DNA from: UBA3210 sp963653535 | Lineage (GTDB): Bacteria > Bacillota_I > Bacilli_A > RFN20 > CAG-449 | Assembly: GCA_963653535.1 (NCBI GenBank) | Contig: CAVJWU010000001.1 | Coordinates: 1 to 64,000, forward strand | Length of the DNA: 64,000 bases | Reading direction: 5' to 3' | Shown here: in pieces, positions 1 through 8,984 of the stretch | Layout of the letters: every line of letters starts with the position of its first letter | How positions within the stretch are numbered: the first letter of the stretch is position 1 | Program-made: the position numbers and the translations under genes | Notes under the pieces: generated by a model | The model's input: only the letters and a program-made list of their open reading frames with translations | Databases searched by the model: none | What the model was told of the DNA's origin: nothing

Positions 1-131
1 ATAAATCGCTGGATAACTTCCAAGCAAAGTATTCCGACAGGGTGAAAAACTCTTATGTTATTTATAGTAAGGACGTAAAGCGCGAAGGAAATATAATCTA
101 CCTTCCGTTTTATATGACAATGTTTCTGTGA
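1..131 (+). CDS. C-terminal end of a DUF4143-type AAA ATPase (partial)
   Basis: The reading frame is open from the window edge (first full codon at 3) to TGA at 129-131. The last 42 residues read like the tail of the bacterial AAA ATPases with a C-terminal DUF4143 nuclease-like domain: a 'YVIYSKDVKREGNIIYLPFYMTMFL' type ending in which a strand, a Lys-rich turn and a 'LPxYMxxFL' terminus are typical. The start lies upstream of the window. Codon use here (GCG, CCG, CGC) is richer in G and C than in the rest of the window. Family assignment is from recall of the tail motif only. Confidence 0.5.
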   Translation, partial: KSLDNFQAKYSDRVKNSYVIYSKDVKREGNIIYLPFYMTMFL

Positions 132-173
132 GTAATCACGTAGAAGATTGATTACGACAAAGGGTTTAATACT

Positions 174-602
174 ATGTCAAAGAACACGGATAGTTCGATT
201 AAATTTTTAGTCCTATACGACATACTGCTAAAATTGACGGACGAAGAACACGCGCTTCCGACAAGCGAAATCATTGAAGAATTACAAAAGCGCAGAATTT
301 CCGTTTCGAGGAAAGTTCTGCCGTCGGATATAGCCTTACTCAATAAATACGGTTATGAAATCTGTTCGTATGTGACGAAATTGCGGTATTATCATGCCGT
401 TCATCAACTTTTCGATACGGCGGAAATTACAATGCTGACCGACGTCATAAAAGCGTCAAAACTCACGGACACGAGAAAAGAAGCGATTATAAACAAGTTA
501 TATTCCATCATAGGGATATACAAAAACGCCGATAACACGGACAATATCATTTTCTTGGGTTCAAAAAAGCACGGCAATTCGAGTATTCAATATAGCTTAT
601 GA
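174..602 (+). pseudogene. WYL-type transcriptional regulator, N-terminal part only
   Basis: 142 codons from ATG 174, preceded by an AAAGGG ribosome site. The N-terminal part looks like the winged HTH of WYL-domain regulators (recognition segment around residues 42-62, 'SRKVLPSDIALLNKYGYEI'), followed by the linker 'LFDTAEITMLTDVIKASKL' that in intact proteins leads into the WYL sensor domain. Intact members are about 300-330 residues, so more than half is missing. The frame stops at 600-602 just after the sequence changes from about 42% GC (241-300) to about 12% GC (661-720). It is therefore cut off by a junction and not by a simple nonsense mutation. Whether the break is biological or an assembly join cannot be told from the sequence. 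Confidence 0.55.
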
Positions 603-786
603 ATGCAAATATACTAATGATGTAGTAAATAACAAGATAATTCTTGAAGAAGAAAAACAAATTAAAAATTTAGATATTAATTTTTATAAATTAGGTTTTA
701 TATCAAAAAATGGATTTGATAAAGAAATTGATCAATCAAAATACATTTGCTATTCATTAGATCAATTTTATGATTTTGATAAATAA
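586..786 (+). pseudogene. C-terminal remnant of a DUF234-type AAA ATPase
   Basis: An open frame without a start codon runs from about 586 to TAA 784-786. It contains 'YECKYT' (codons from 598), the PD-(D/E)xK-like element of the C-terminal domain in DUF234 ATPases, followed by 'INFYKLGFISKNGFDKEI', which matches the usual 'fYxlFSksGFxxel' segment, and a short acidic tail. Codon use is the AT-rich style of the rest of the window, unlike the upstream 590 bases. The N-terminal ATPase part is absent. It overlaps the last codons of the truncated WYL gene in another frame, which places the junction near 583-597. Confidence 0.5.
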
Positions 787-815
787 AAAAAGTGAAAATT
801 ATTTTTCACTTTTTT
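785..815. terminator. bidirectional terminator
   Basis: AGTGAAAA (791-798) pairs with TTTTTCACT (802-810), flanked by A-run and T-run, so it works on both strands. It serves the ATPase remnant from the left and the minus-strand M3 peptidase gene from the right. Confidence 0.8.
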
Positions 816-825
816 AACATTAATT

Positions 826-2712
826 TTATGCAAATTTATCTTTTAAATAGGTATTAATTTTATCTATTGTATTTAGTTCAAATGGTGAATCTAAATTTAA
901 TTTATTAATTACATATTTAAATGCATTTGTTTCTCCGTATTTAAGTAATTCGTTATAGGTGTTTTGGGCAATAAGTCGATCAGAAATTAAATTAATTTCT
1001 AAACTAGGTATAGCACTTACTGCATAAGAAATATAATAACATGGAGAAACGAATATATGATTAATAATGGCATAAACATTATTAGTTCCATCTTTCATAA
1101 AAGTTCTCGGATAAATATAAGTAGAACATAATTCATTGAATTTAGTTTGTAATGAATCTAACGTTAATTCATCGTCTGTAGTATAAACATAGTCTTCAAA
1201 AGAAGCGACAGTGATTGAAGAAAGGATACTCCACATCTTTTGAAATAGACTATATTTTATTAATTCTTTTGCGCAACTTTCATCCATAAAAGAAGAATAA
1301 TAGTCACCTATTAATAATTCTAATGATTGTGAATCCATTTCGGCTACATCGAGATTTTGGCTTAAATTCCCCCTGTATGAAGGTTCACTTAATAAAGAAG
1401 CAAGATAATGACCAAATTCATGAAATAAAGAATTATAATCAGTTAAATAACCGTCACAATTTAAAAGGATGAAATAATCTTTGTTCGCGCTAGATAATGG
1501 AGTTTCATATGAACCAGTATATTTATTAGTTCTTACATCGAAGTTATATCTTCCGTATGTTTTAAAATCACGAATGACGTTTTTACTACTAGGGACAATA
1601 TTTGTAACATAATCTAATGAATTTAATAAATCTTTATCACCAATTTTATTGTTTTTTAGAATAGTTGAATTAAAGGTTGAATGAGAAAATGTATCGTGCA
1701 AAGAAGAATTCTTTACGTTTTTAAATAATTCTTTAGCTTCGAACACTGAATAATCTCTTTGATAATAGTTAAAACGATATTCTTCATAATTAGAATAACC
1801 CGCTAAAGTAGCTATTTTTCTTCTAACTTTTACTAAATCTAAATATATTTGCGATAATTCATTATAATTTACGTTTTCTTTATATCGTGCAACGTTATAT
1901 TGTTTTAATAATTCTTCTTCTTTGTCTTCACTTTCTTTTAATGGTGAAGGATCTTCAGAGCTAGATGTATCGATATTTAAATAATAATTAACATCACTTT
2001 CGCTAAAAGAAAAATATTTAATCGCAGTTTCTTTATAATTTTCATTTGTTAATAAAGATTTAAAGATCTTTTTTATATTATCTTGAATGGATTTATAAAT
2101 ATCGACGTTAGTATAATAAGAAGAATAATATTCTTCATTATCTGTATATAAATCATAACTTACTCTCATTAATAAGGCATTGTTGTATGCAGGATAAAAA
2201 TAAGAAACGTATTCACCATAACTTGTAATTATTGATGAAAATGATTCATTATTAGTAATCTTATCTTCAATAGAATTATAAATAAGATTTACTTCATCTT
2301 CGTTAATAGGTGTTACTTCTCGATTATAAAAGATTTTAGATGTATCAATATTTATTAAATATGTTGTTTCTTCTTCACCAAGTTTTGAAATAAAATAAGT
2401 TTTAACGTTTTCATTTTTAAGTTCTTTTTGAACATAAGTTATAGTTGAAGTAAATGTTTCCCAATAAGAATTATATAAATTAGTAACTTGTGCGTTAGTT
2501 TTAAAAAAACTAGAATTAAGATTTTCTTTTTCTATGAGAATTTTATTTAATTCTTCTTGCTTCGATAAATAATAATTATAAACTTCTTCTCCTGATACAT
2601 TAGTCGATGAATAAGAATAAGAAGAATTGTCGCTAGGTTCATTGTGAGGAAAACAAGAACTTAATGAAGAAATTATAAATAAACTAATTAAACATATTTT
2701 TATTTTTTTCAT
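826..2712 (-). CDS. M3-family oligoendopeptidase-like lipoprotein
   Basis: 628 residues. An N-terminal signal ends at the lipobox 'SSLSSC' (Cys20), so the protein should be lipid-anchored outside the membrane. The zinc peptidase motif HEFGH is at residues 431-435 and a downstream Glu in 'AEMDSQ' (about residue 458) is the expected third ligand, both as in the M3 (oligoendopeptidase F/thimet) family. Known M3F enzymes in Firmicutes are mostly cytoplasmic, so a surface-anchored copy would trim peptides outside the cell before uptake (inference). The gene starts 1 base after the stop of the upstream FAD oxidoreductase. Its AGGAGAA ribosome site lies inside the end of that gene, so the two are one operon. 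Confidence 0.85.
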   Translation of the reverse strand: MKKIKICLISLFIISSLSSCFPHNEPSDNSSYSYSSTNVSGEEVYNYYLSKQEELNKILIEKENLNSSFFKTNAQVTNLYNSYWETFTSTITYVQKELKNENVKTYFISKLGEEETTYLINIDTSKIFYNREVTPINEDEVNLIYNSIEDKITNNESFSSIITSYGEYVSYFYPAYNNALLMRVSYDLYTDNEEYYSSYYTNVDIYKSIQDNIKKIFKSLLTNENYKETAIKYFSFSESDVNYYLNIDTSSSEDPSPLKESEDKEEELLKQYNVARYKENVNYNELSQIYLDLVKVRRKIATLAGYSNYEEYRFNYYQRDYSVFEAKELFKNVKNSSLHDTFSHSTFNSTILKNNKIGDKDLLNSLDYVTNIVPSSKNVIRDFKTYGRYNFDVRTNKYTGSYETPLSSANKDYFILLNCDGYLTDYNSLFHEFGHYLASLLSEPSYRGNLSQNLDVAEMDSQSLELLIGDYYSSFMDESCAKELIKYSLFQKMWSILSSITVASFEDYVYTTDDELTLDSLQTKFNELCSTYIYPRTFMKDGTNNVYAIINHIFVSPCYYISYAVSAIPSLEINLISDRLIAQNTYNELLKYGETNAFKYVINKLNLDSPFELNTIDKINTYLKDKFA

Positions 2713-2713
2713 A

Positions 2714-3820
2714 TTAGATTTCTTCTCCTATTTTAATACCACATAAGAAAGCATATTCAATATTATATCCTCCACATATTCCATCGATATCAATTTCTTC
2801 GCCTCCAACAAAAATATTAGGATCATTTTTTAAAGAAAGATTAGAATTAATTTCTTTTATATTTATTCCTCCTGAACTTACTTGAGCGAAACTTAAATCA
2901 TATAAAGATTTAATGTTTAAACGATAATCTTTTGGGTTAATCTTATTTTCAAATAAATATTTCGCTACACTAGGATGAAATAAAGTATTATATGTTTTAT
3001 CAATCTTTAAAATGGAATGAAGTTCTTCATTACTCATTTTAGGAAGTAAATCGACACTTAAATAATAATCTTTATATGAGGAAAGATGTAATCTCGCTAA
3101 AAAAGAAGATACATTAAAAATAACAATTCCTGAGACACCATCTTTTTTAAATAAGATTTCGCCACTTTCTTTAAATAAGAGGGTATCTTTATAATATAAT
3201 TTTACGTTTGCTTTAGATCTTTTTCCTTCTAAACTCTTACTGACGTTATCTGTTTTAATCGGTGTTAAGGAAGAAGAAAAAGGAATGATATTAGAAGTTA
3301 TATTTTTAAAGATATTTTGATAGTCATTAATAGAATTAGTTTTTGCAATTCCTCCGATAGAAATAACGAGTTTATCGCAAAAAAGTAAGGTATTTTCAGT
3401 TTTAACTTCATACTTATTATTCATTTTATTTATGGCATTTACCTTACTAGAAGTAAGTACTTTTACGCCATATTTATCTAATAATTTAGTAAGTGAATAA
3501 ATTAATGTTGTACTAGTCTCACTCTGCGGATAAATTCTACCTTCTTCATCATGAAAATAAGAAAAACCTACTTCTTCTAAATAAGAAAATAATTTGTTTT
3601 GATATTTAAGTATGTCTATTACAAAACTAGGGTGATTATAGGCAAATTCATTAATATTTATATTACCTAAGTTACATCTACCGTTTCCAGAAACTTTAAT
3701 TCTTGAGCCAATTGATTCTTCTTTTTCTAAAAGAGTAACATTAAAAGAAGGATTATTTTTCTTAATAGAAATACTAGCCATAATACCCATAGGTCCAGCC
3801 CCAATTACGATAATATTCAT
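2714..3820 (-). CDS. HI0933/YhiN-type FAD-dependent oxidoreductase
   Basis: 368 residues. The N-terminus is a dinucleotide-binding fold (GAGPMG at residues 7-12) and is followed by 'GSRIKVSGNGRCNLGN', the hallmark of the HI0933-like flavoprotein family ('aminoacetone oxidase family' in many annotations). The C-terminus has 'GGEEIDIDGICGGYNIEYAFLCG', the FAD-closing motif of that family. The substrate of these enzymes is not established. It is the first gene of a two-gene minus-strand operon with the M3 peptidase. The intergenic region 3821-3913 also serves the divergent kinase gene. Confidence 0.85.
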   Translation of the reverse strand: MNIIVIGAGPMGIMASISIKKNNPSFNVTLLEKEESIGSRIKVSGNGRCNLGNININEFAYNHPSFVIDILKYQNKLFSYLEEVGFSYFHDEEGRIYPQSETSTTLIYSLTKLLDKYGVKVLTSSKVNAINKMNNKYEVKTENTLLFCDKLVISIGGIAKTNSINDYQNIFKNITSNIIPFSSSLTPIKTDNVSKSLEGKRSKANVKLYYKDTLLFKESGEILFKKDGVSGIVIFNVSSFLARLHLSSYKDYYLSVDLLPKMSNEELHSILKIDKTYNTLFHPSVAKYLFENKINPKDYRLNIKSLYDLSFAQVSSGGINIKEINSNLSLKNDPNIFVGGEEIDIDGICGGYNIEYAFLCGIKIGEEI

Positions 3821-3913
3821 ATTGACCTCCTTTAATCATTAGTATTATATTTTATATTTTAAATATAATCAATTTAATATATAATATTAAAAGACAAAAC
3901 GGAGTTACTAATT

Positions 3914-4450
3914 ATGATTATTTTATGTGGGGCAAGTGCTTCAGGTAAGACTGAAGTCGCAAAATATCTTCAAAAGCATTTCAATATTAAAAAGGCGATT
4001 ACTAATACAACTAGAAAGATTAGAATTAATGAAAGTGATGGAGTAGATTACTACTTCCTTACAAAAGAAGAATTTCAAAAATTAAAAGAAGAAGGATCTT
4101 TAGTTGAAAGTACTGAATATAATTCTAATTTTTATGGATGTAGCAAATCCGAAGTTCAAGATGATAAAGTTGTTATTCTTGAACCAAGTGGAGTAGAAGC
4201 TTTTTTAAAATTAAATGATCCTCATATTGTAGTGTTCTATTTAGAAACATCAGAAAATATTAGAAAAGCAAGAATGTTACTTCGTGGAGATGACATTAGT
4301 TCAGTTGAAAAAAGATTATCATTAGATAAAGATCATTTTAATGAAAAGAATTTTTCTTTTAAACATATCCTAATTAATACGGATAATGTATCGATTGAAA
4401 AAATTAGTGAATTCATCATGAATGAATATCAAAAGGTATTAGAAAGGTAA
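3914..4450 (+). CDS. guanylate kinase-like protein
   Basis: 178 residues. P-loop GASASGKT at residues 6-13, then 'TTRKIRINESDGVDYYFLTKEEF' and 'ESTEYNSNFYGCSKSEV', which correspond to the GMP-binding motifs of guanylate kinases (TTRxxRxxE..G.DYxFv, E...Y.GxxYGT). The reaction would be ATP + GMP to ADP + GDP. It is slightly shorter than typical Gmk (about 190-205) and the GMP-binding segments are less conserved, so it may be a divergent main Gmk or a second paralogue. It is followed after 6 bases by the M29 aminopeptidase, probably co-transcribed. Confidence 0.7.
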   Translation: MIILCGASASGKTEVAKYLQKHFNIKKAITNTTRKIRINESDGVDYYFLTKEEFQKLKEEGSLVESTEYNSNFYGCSKSEVQDDKVVILEPSGVEAFLKLNDPHIVVFYLETSENIRKARMLLRGDDISSVEKRLSLDKDHFNEKNFSFKHILINTDNVSIEKISEFIMNEYQKVLER

Positions 4451-4456
4451 GAATAT

Positions 4457-5686
4457 ATGAAAAAATCATTATTAAGAAAATATGCAAAATTATTAGTTGT
4501 CATGGGCGTTAACATTCAAAAAGGCCAAGATTTAAATGTTTATAGTTCAGTTGAACAAGCTTCTTTTGTTAGTTTAATCGTTGAAGAAGCTTACAAAGCT
4601 GGAGCGAGAAAGGTCCGAGTTCATTTCTATGATGAAGCAATTAATAAATTAGATAGCTTATATCAATCAGAAGAAGCTTTATCAAGTGTTGAAATATATG
4701 AAAAAGCAGAACTAGATTATCGAGTAGAACATCTTCCTGCTCGATTATATATCACTAGCGATGATCCTGATGGAATGAAAGGGATTGATCAAGAAAAAAT
4801 GGCTAAAGTTAGGAGAGCTCGTTATCCAATATTAAAACCTTATTTAGATAAAGTAGAAAATAAAGAACAATGGTGTATTGCTGGAGCTTCTTCTTATGCA
4901 TGGGCAAAAAAGATATTTCCTGATTTAACTCCTTCTAAGGCAAAAGAAAAATTATGGGAAGCGATTCTTTATACTTCGAGAGTTACTGAAGGTGATCCAA
5001 TTGAAAACTGGAAAGAACATAACAAAAATTTATCTTCTCGTTGTGATTATTTAAATTCTTTACATTTAAAAGAATTACATTATAAGTCTAGTAATGGTAC
5101 TTCTTTAAAAGTAGGTTTAATTGATGATTGCTTATTTGAAGGAGGAAAAGAAAAAACATTAGGTAGTAATATTATCTTTAATCCAAATATCCCTAGTGAA
5201 GAATGTTTCTCTTCTCCAAAAAGAGGTATGGCAGAAGGTATCGTTTACGCGACAAAACCTCTCTCTTATCAAGGTGAATTAATTGAAGATTTTTCAGTGC
5301 GTTTTGAAAACGGATCGGTAGTTGAAGTAAAAGCTAAAAAAGGTGAAGAATTATTACGTAAAATGGTTTCAATGGATGAAGGAGCGTCTTATCTAGGTGA
5401 AGTAGCTTTAATACCTTATAATTCACCAATTAATAATACTGGTATCTTATTTTATGAAACATTATTTGATGAAAATGCTTCTTGCCATTTAGCATTAGGA
5501 GCAGGATTTACTAATTTAATTAAAGATTATGAAAAATATACATTAGAAGAATTAAAAGCAAAAGGTATTAATGATTCGATGATTCATGTTGATTTTATGA
5601 TTGGATCTAAAGATATGAATATTGTAGGTATTACTAAAGAAAATAAAGAAGTACAAATTTTTAAAGATGGAGAATGGGCATTTTAA
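4457..5686 (+). CDS. M29-family metalloaminopeptidase
   Basis: 409 residues, the usual length of the M29 (AmpS/aminopeptidase T) family. No signal peptide, so cytoplasmic. Segments matching the family are 'NIPSEECFSSP' (metal-binding Glu), 'GEVALIPYNSPI' (Glu), 'FDENASCHLALG' (His) and 'HVDFMIGS' (Asp), in the order expected for the two-metal centre. It releases N-terminal amino acids from short peptides. The gene is translationally close to the upstream kinase gene (6 bases). Confidence 0.9.
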   Translation: MKKSLLRKYAKLLVVMGVNIQKGQDLNVYSSVEQASFVSLIVEEAYKAGARKVRVHFYDEAINKLDSLYQSEEALSSVEIYEKAELDYRVEHLPARLYITSDDPDGMKGIDQEKMAKVRRARYPILKPYLDKVENKEQWCIAGASSYAWAKKIFPDLTPSKAKEKLWEAILYTSRVTEGDPIENWKEHNKNLSSRCDYLNSLHLKELHYKSSNGTSLKVGLIDDCLFEGGKEKTLGSNIIFNPNIPSEECFSSPKRGMAEGIVYATKPLSYQGELIEDFSVRFENGSVVEVKAKKGEELLRKMVSMDEGASYLGEVALIPYNSPINNTGILFYETLFDENASCHLALGAGFTNLIKDYEKYTLEELKAKGINDSMIHVDFMIGSKDMNIVGITKENKEVQIFKDGEWAF

Positions 5687-5736
5687 TAAAAACTATAATT
5701 ATTTTTATCTAATTTATTATTTACAAATAATAAAAA

Positions 5737-5765
5737 TTGAATGCGATATTTAAAAATATTATAAT
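5737..5765 (+). promoter_or_regulatory. sigma-A promoter for MBL-fold lipoprotein gene
   Basis: TTGAAT (5737-5742), a 17-base spacer, and TATAAT (5760-5765). The start codon is 23 bases downstream with a GGAGG ribosome site. Confidence 0.65.
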
Positions 5766-5788
5766 AAAAAAGATTTGGAGGTAGAACG

Positions 5789-7111
5789 ATGAAAGGGAAA
5801 GGATTTAAAATTCTATTAACATTAATTTTAGGTACTACTTTAACTAGTTGCGATGCAGTTAGAGATTTTTTAAGTAACTTTAATTCTTCTAGTGAAAGCT
5901 CTTCGCAAAAGATAAGTTCATCTAGCTCAAGCTCAAGTGAAAGCTCGTCTAGTTCAAGCTCAAGTGAAAGTTCATCTTCATCTAATGATTCTATCAATGA
6001 AAATGGAATTACCGAAGGAATTATTTTCCCTGATTTTCAAATTCATTTTATGATGCTCGGTAACGATAAAGCTGGTGATTCAATTTATATTAAAGCTGGA
6101 GATAATGATATAATTATTGACGCAGGTTCAAGACAAGGTTCAACGAAAACTACGAAAGAATATATGAACCAATATATCACAGATAATAAATTAGAATATG
6201 TCATTTTAACTCATGGTGATCAAGATCATATCGAAGGATTTACTGATACTTCTTCTAATAAAGGCATTTTATCTTCTTATGCTGTTGATACTATTATCGA
6301 TAATCAATATACGACAAAGTCAACATCTGTTTATAGTAAATATATCACTTTAAGAGATAACTTGGTCAGTAAAGGAACTAAGCATTATTATGCTTCACAA
6401 TGTTTTAATAATGAAGATGGAGCTCAAAGAGTTTATCAATTATCTGATAATGTAAAGATGTCGATTTTATATAATTATTTTTATTTTAATGTTGGTAAAG
6501 ATGAAAATAATTATTCAGTATGTACTTTATTTACTTATACTACTCCAGAAAAAGAATACAATTTTATGTTCACTGGTGATTTAGAACTTGAAGGTGAAGA
6601 AAAGATGGCTGAATATTATTCAGGAAGTGATGCAGAACATACTTTACCTGAGGTGGATTTATTTAAAGCAGGACATCATGGATCAAAAACTTCCACGAAT
6701 GAATGTTTATTAAAAATCATTAAACCTAAAATGTGTGTTGTCTCCTGTTGCTGCGGGACAAATGAATATACCGGAATTATTGATAATCAATTCCCAACAC
6801 AAGCATTTATTTCTCGAATTGCAAAATATACTGATAACGTATATGTAACATCGATTTATCAAAATTATGAAATTTTAACCGCGAAGGATAAGGGAAATGG
6901 AAAATCCGATACAACAGGAATTGAAATCGGAGGAAATTATATTTCTACTTCCGGATACCAAGGAATGAACGGTAATGTCGTTGTATCTTGCTCCTTAAAA
7001 GGTGTAGGATTATATTGTTCAAAGAGTTATACAAAATTAAAAGATTCTGAATGGCTCAATACTAAAATTGTCATTGATGGAAAAGAACGTCAAATGAGAA
7101 TTTGGGGATAA
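5789..7111 (+). CDS. MBL-fold hydrolase lipoprotein (ComEC-type C-terminal fold)
   Basis: 440 residues. Signal with lipobox 'LTSC' (Cys21), then a low-complexity Ser/Glu linker (about residues 33-65), then a metallo-beta-lactamase fold. Metal motif HGDQDH at residues 142-147 has the HxHxDH pattern with Asp in place of the second His, as in the extracellular MBL domains related to ComEC. Later motifs 'FTGDLELEGEE' and 'KAGHHGS' fit the same family. In ComEC this fold is a nuclease that degrades the non-transforming DNA strand. Here it is a free-standing surface protein, and nuclease or phosphodiesterase activity is an inference. ORF in antisense over the Ser linker is a shadow. Confidence 0.8.
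   Translation: MKGKGFKILLTLILGTTLTSCDAVRDFLSNFNSSSESSSQKISSSSSSSSESSSSSSSSESSSSSNDSINENGITEGIIFPDFQIHFMMLGNDKAGDSIYIKAGDNDIIIDAGSRQGSTKTTKEYMNQYITDNKLEYVILTHGDQDHIEGFTDTSSNKGILSSYAVDTIIDNQYTTKSTSVYSKYITLRDNLVSKGTKHYYASQCFNNEDGAQRVYQLSDNVKMSILYNYFYFNVGKDENNYSVCTLFTYTTPEKEYNFMFTGDLELEGEEKMAEYYSGSDAEHTLPEVDLFKAGHHGSKTSTNECLLKIIKPKMCVVSCCCGTNEYTGIIDNQFPTQAFISRIAKYTDNVYVTSIYQNYEILTAKDKGNGKSDTTGIEIGGNYISTSGYQGMNGNVVVSCSLKGVGLYCSKSYTKLKDSEWLNTKIVIDGKERQMRIWG
5921..5974 (+). repeat. two-copy 27-base tandem repeat in Ser/Glu linker
   Basis: Copies at 5921-5947 and 5948-5974 differ at three positions and encode a nine-residue Ser-rich unit ending SSESS. They sit in the linker between lipid anchor and catalytic domain, where length variation by slippage would change only the reach of the domain. 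Confidence 0.8.
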
Positions 7112-7123
7112 GGAAATTTAATT

Positions 7124-7543
7124 ATGGAATTATATTTAAAAAAAGGATTATTAAAAAAAGAACATATTAATTGGGAATTACCTCAATATTATTCTTTATT
7201 CGAAGGTACTTTATTTGACATGGCTTTAGCGCATCAATTAATTGAAAGACCTGATAATAAGTTTTATGAAAATTCTAAAGAAGGTTTAGATTTAAGATTA
7301 GGTAGAAACATCTCTCATGAAACAAAACAAAAATTAGGATTTTATTTATCAAACCATAATTTATTAGAAGAAAAAGAATTATTTGATTCTTTAATTAATG
7401 GTAAGTTAATGATTGATAAAAAGAATGCTTCATATAGTGAAAAATTATTCCGTGAGTTAGGCTATTCAGGACTAGAAGATTTAACTTCTTTACTAGAAGA
7501 AATTTCCGAGAAAGATTATAAAACTCTCGTAATAGAAAAATAG
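7124..7543 (+). CDS. hypothetical protein, 139 residues
   Basis: Not recognised. A soluble, mostly helical-looking protein rich in Leu, Lys and Glu with no signal, membrane segment or metal motif. It starts 12 bases after the MBL lipoprotein and ends 7 bases before the tyrosine phosphatase gene, so it is read as part of that run. Codon use is the same as that of its neighbours and the start has a GGA-rich ribosome site, which supports a real gene. Confidence 0.7.
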   Translation: MELYLKKGLLKKEHINWELPQYYSLFEGTLFDMALAHQLIERPDNKFYENSKEGLDLRLGRNISHETKQKLGFYLSNHNLLEEKELFDSLINGKLMIDKKNASYSEKLFRELGYSGLEDLTSLLEEISEKDYKTLVIEK

Positions 7544-7550
7544 GTGATTT

Positions 7551-8354
7551 ATGAGTGCAGAATTTCCAAATATAACAAATTTTAGAGACTTAAGCTATCT
7601 AACTAATAAAGATGGCTTACATATTAAACAAAATTTATTACTTCGTTCTAGTAAACTTAATGAGATTTCTCCTTTAGAAGCAAAGAAATTAAAAGATGTA
7701 TATAATCTTTCATATATTATCGATTTAAGAAATCCTGTTGAAGCTAGACAAAAACCTGATTTATATGTCACATTCGCAAGGTATGATAATATTCCACTTC
7801 TTGCAAAAAAAGTAAATGGAATTTCACACGAAAACGATGATAAAAATGTTAATGAAACGAAGACTAAATCTCGCCCTCATCTAGAACAACTATATAAAGA
7901 TATGGCGGTACAAGAATATTCAATTACTCAACTTAAAACTGTCATAAAAAGAATTATGGCTAATCGCGATGGTGCTTCTTTATATCATTGTTCAGAAGGT
8001 AAAGATCGAACAGGTATTGTTACATTGATTTTATTAACTATCTTAGATTTTGATATGGATACAATTTTTAGTGATTATCTTTTAACTAATCAATTTGTTA
8101 AATCTAAGGCGAAAAAACTTGCTTTTAAAGCTTTATTAAAAGAAAAAAGCTTTAAAGCAATGAAGAAAATATATGGTATTTATACTGTTGATAGAAGCTA
8201 TTTACAAGGCTATATTGATGGTATAATTGAACAATATGGTACATTAGAAGATTTCATTCATTTAGGTTTAGAGATATCTTTAAAAGAAATTGAAGAATAT
8301 AAAAAATTTGCTTTAGTCGATGCTTCTTTTCCTAAAGCAACTATTAGTGAATAA
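7551..8354 (+). CDS. tyrosine-protein phosphatase (IphP/Y_phosphatase3 type)
   Basis: 267 residues, no signal. The N-terminal 'NITNFRDL' box, 'LLRSSKL' and 'YIIDLRNPVEA' are typical of the family. The catalytic loop HCSEGKDRTG is at residues 146-155 with Cys147 as nucleophile and Arg153. The GKDRTG form is shared by dual-specificity and phosphoinositide-type bacterial phosphatases, so the substrate may be phosphotyrosine protein or a phospholipid. Last gene of the run; a strong terminator follows at once. Confidence 0.9.
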   Translation: MSAEFPNITNFRDLSYLTNKDGLHIKQNLLLRSSKLNEISPLEAKKLKDVYNLSYIIDLRNPVEARQKPDLYVTFARYDNIPLLAKKVNGISHENDDKNVNETKTKSRPHLEQLYKDMAVQEYSITQLKTVIKRIMANRDGASLYHCSEGKDRTGIVTLILLTILDFDMDTIFSDYLLTNQFVKSKAKKLAFKALLKEKSFKAMKKIYGIYTVDRSYLQGYIDGIIEQYGTLEDFIHLGLEISLKEIEEYKKFALVDASFPKATISE

Positions 8355-8379
8355 GCTGGGAAACCGGCTTTTTCTTTTC
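8353..8379 (+). terminator. rho-independent terminator
   Basis: AAGCTGG (8353-8359), a GAAA tetraloop and CCGGCTT (8364-8370), followed by a T-rich tract. It overlaps the stop codon of the phosphatase gene. Confidence 0.85.
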
Positions 8380-8447
8380 TAAAGATATATTTATATCTTT
8401 TTTTTACAAAATAGAATATGATATTAAAGAATTATTCGAGGTGAATT

Positions 8448-8984
8448 ATGGATTATCAAGATTTATTTAAAGAAAGAAAAAGCGTAAGAAATTTTACGTC
8501 TCAAGATATTTCTTCTTCTGATTTATTAGAAATATTACGTGCTGGTCAAGCAGGACCAACATGTGTTAATTCACGTGACTTTGAATTTATTGTTATTAAG
8601 AATAAAGATACACTTAAAAAATTAAGTGAGAATAATGGTCATTCTGCTTCAATGTTACCTAATTGTAATATCGCGATTATGGTATGTGGCAATTTAAATA
8701 ATGCTTTTAGTAAAGATAAGGATTACTGGATTATTGATACTTCTATTGCTTCACAAAATATTATGTTAAAAGCTCAAATGTTAGGTATTGGTTCAGTCAT
8801 GTTAGGCTGTTATCCTCAAAAATATAAAGTAGATGGAATAATTAAGATCATGAACTTACCTTCTTATATCGTTCCTTTATGTATTATCGCGCTTGGATAT
8901 GAAAGTAAAGAAGAATTAAATAAACCTAAATATAAATTTGAAGAAGAAAAAGTTCATTATGAAACTTTTGAGGAGGATAAATAG
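8448..8984 (+). CDS. nitroreductase-family flavoprotein
   Basis: 178 residues. 'FKERKSVRNF' at the N-terminus and 'AGQAGPTCVNSRDFEFIVI' are the FMN-binding start of the nitroreductase family; 'DTSIASQNIMLKAQMLGIGSVMLGCYP' is the conserved central helix-loop. NAD(P)H-dependent reduction of an unknown substrate using FMN. The TAG stop is followed directly by the ATG of the cysteine desulfurase, so the genes are co-transcribed. Confidence 0.88.
   Translation: MDYQDLFKERKSVRNFTSQDISSSDLLEILRAGQAGPTCVNSRDFEFIVIKNKDTLKKLSENNGHSASMLPNCNIAIMVCGNLNNAFSKDKDYWIIDTSIASQNIMLKAQMLGIGSVMLGCYPQKYKVDGIIKIMNLPSYIVPLCIIALGYESKEELNKPKYKFEEEKVHYETFEEDK

Noticed and set aside
5683..5997. Open frame on the minus strand rich in Leu and Glu (104 codons)
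   Set aside because: It is the antisense reading of the Ser/Glu linker of the MBL lipoprotein. Repetitive AGC/TCA codons keep the other strand open by chance.
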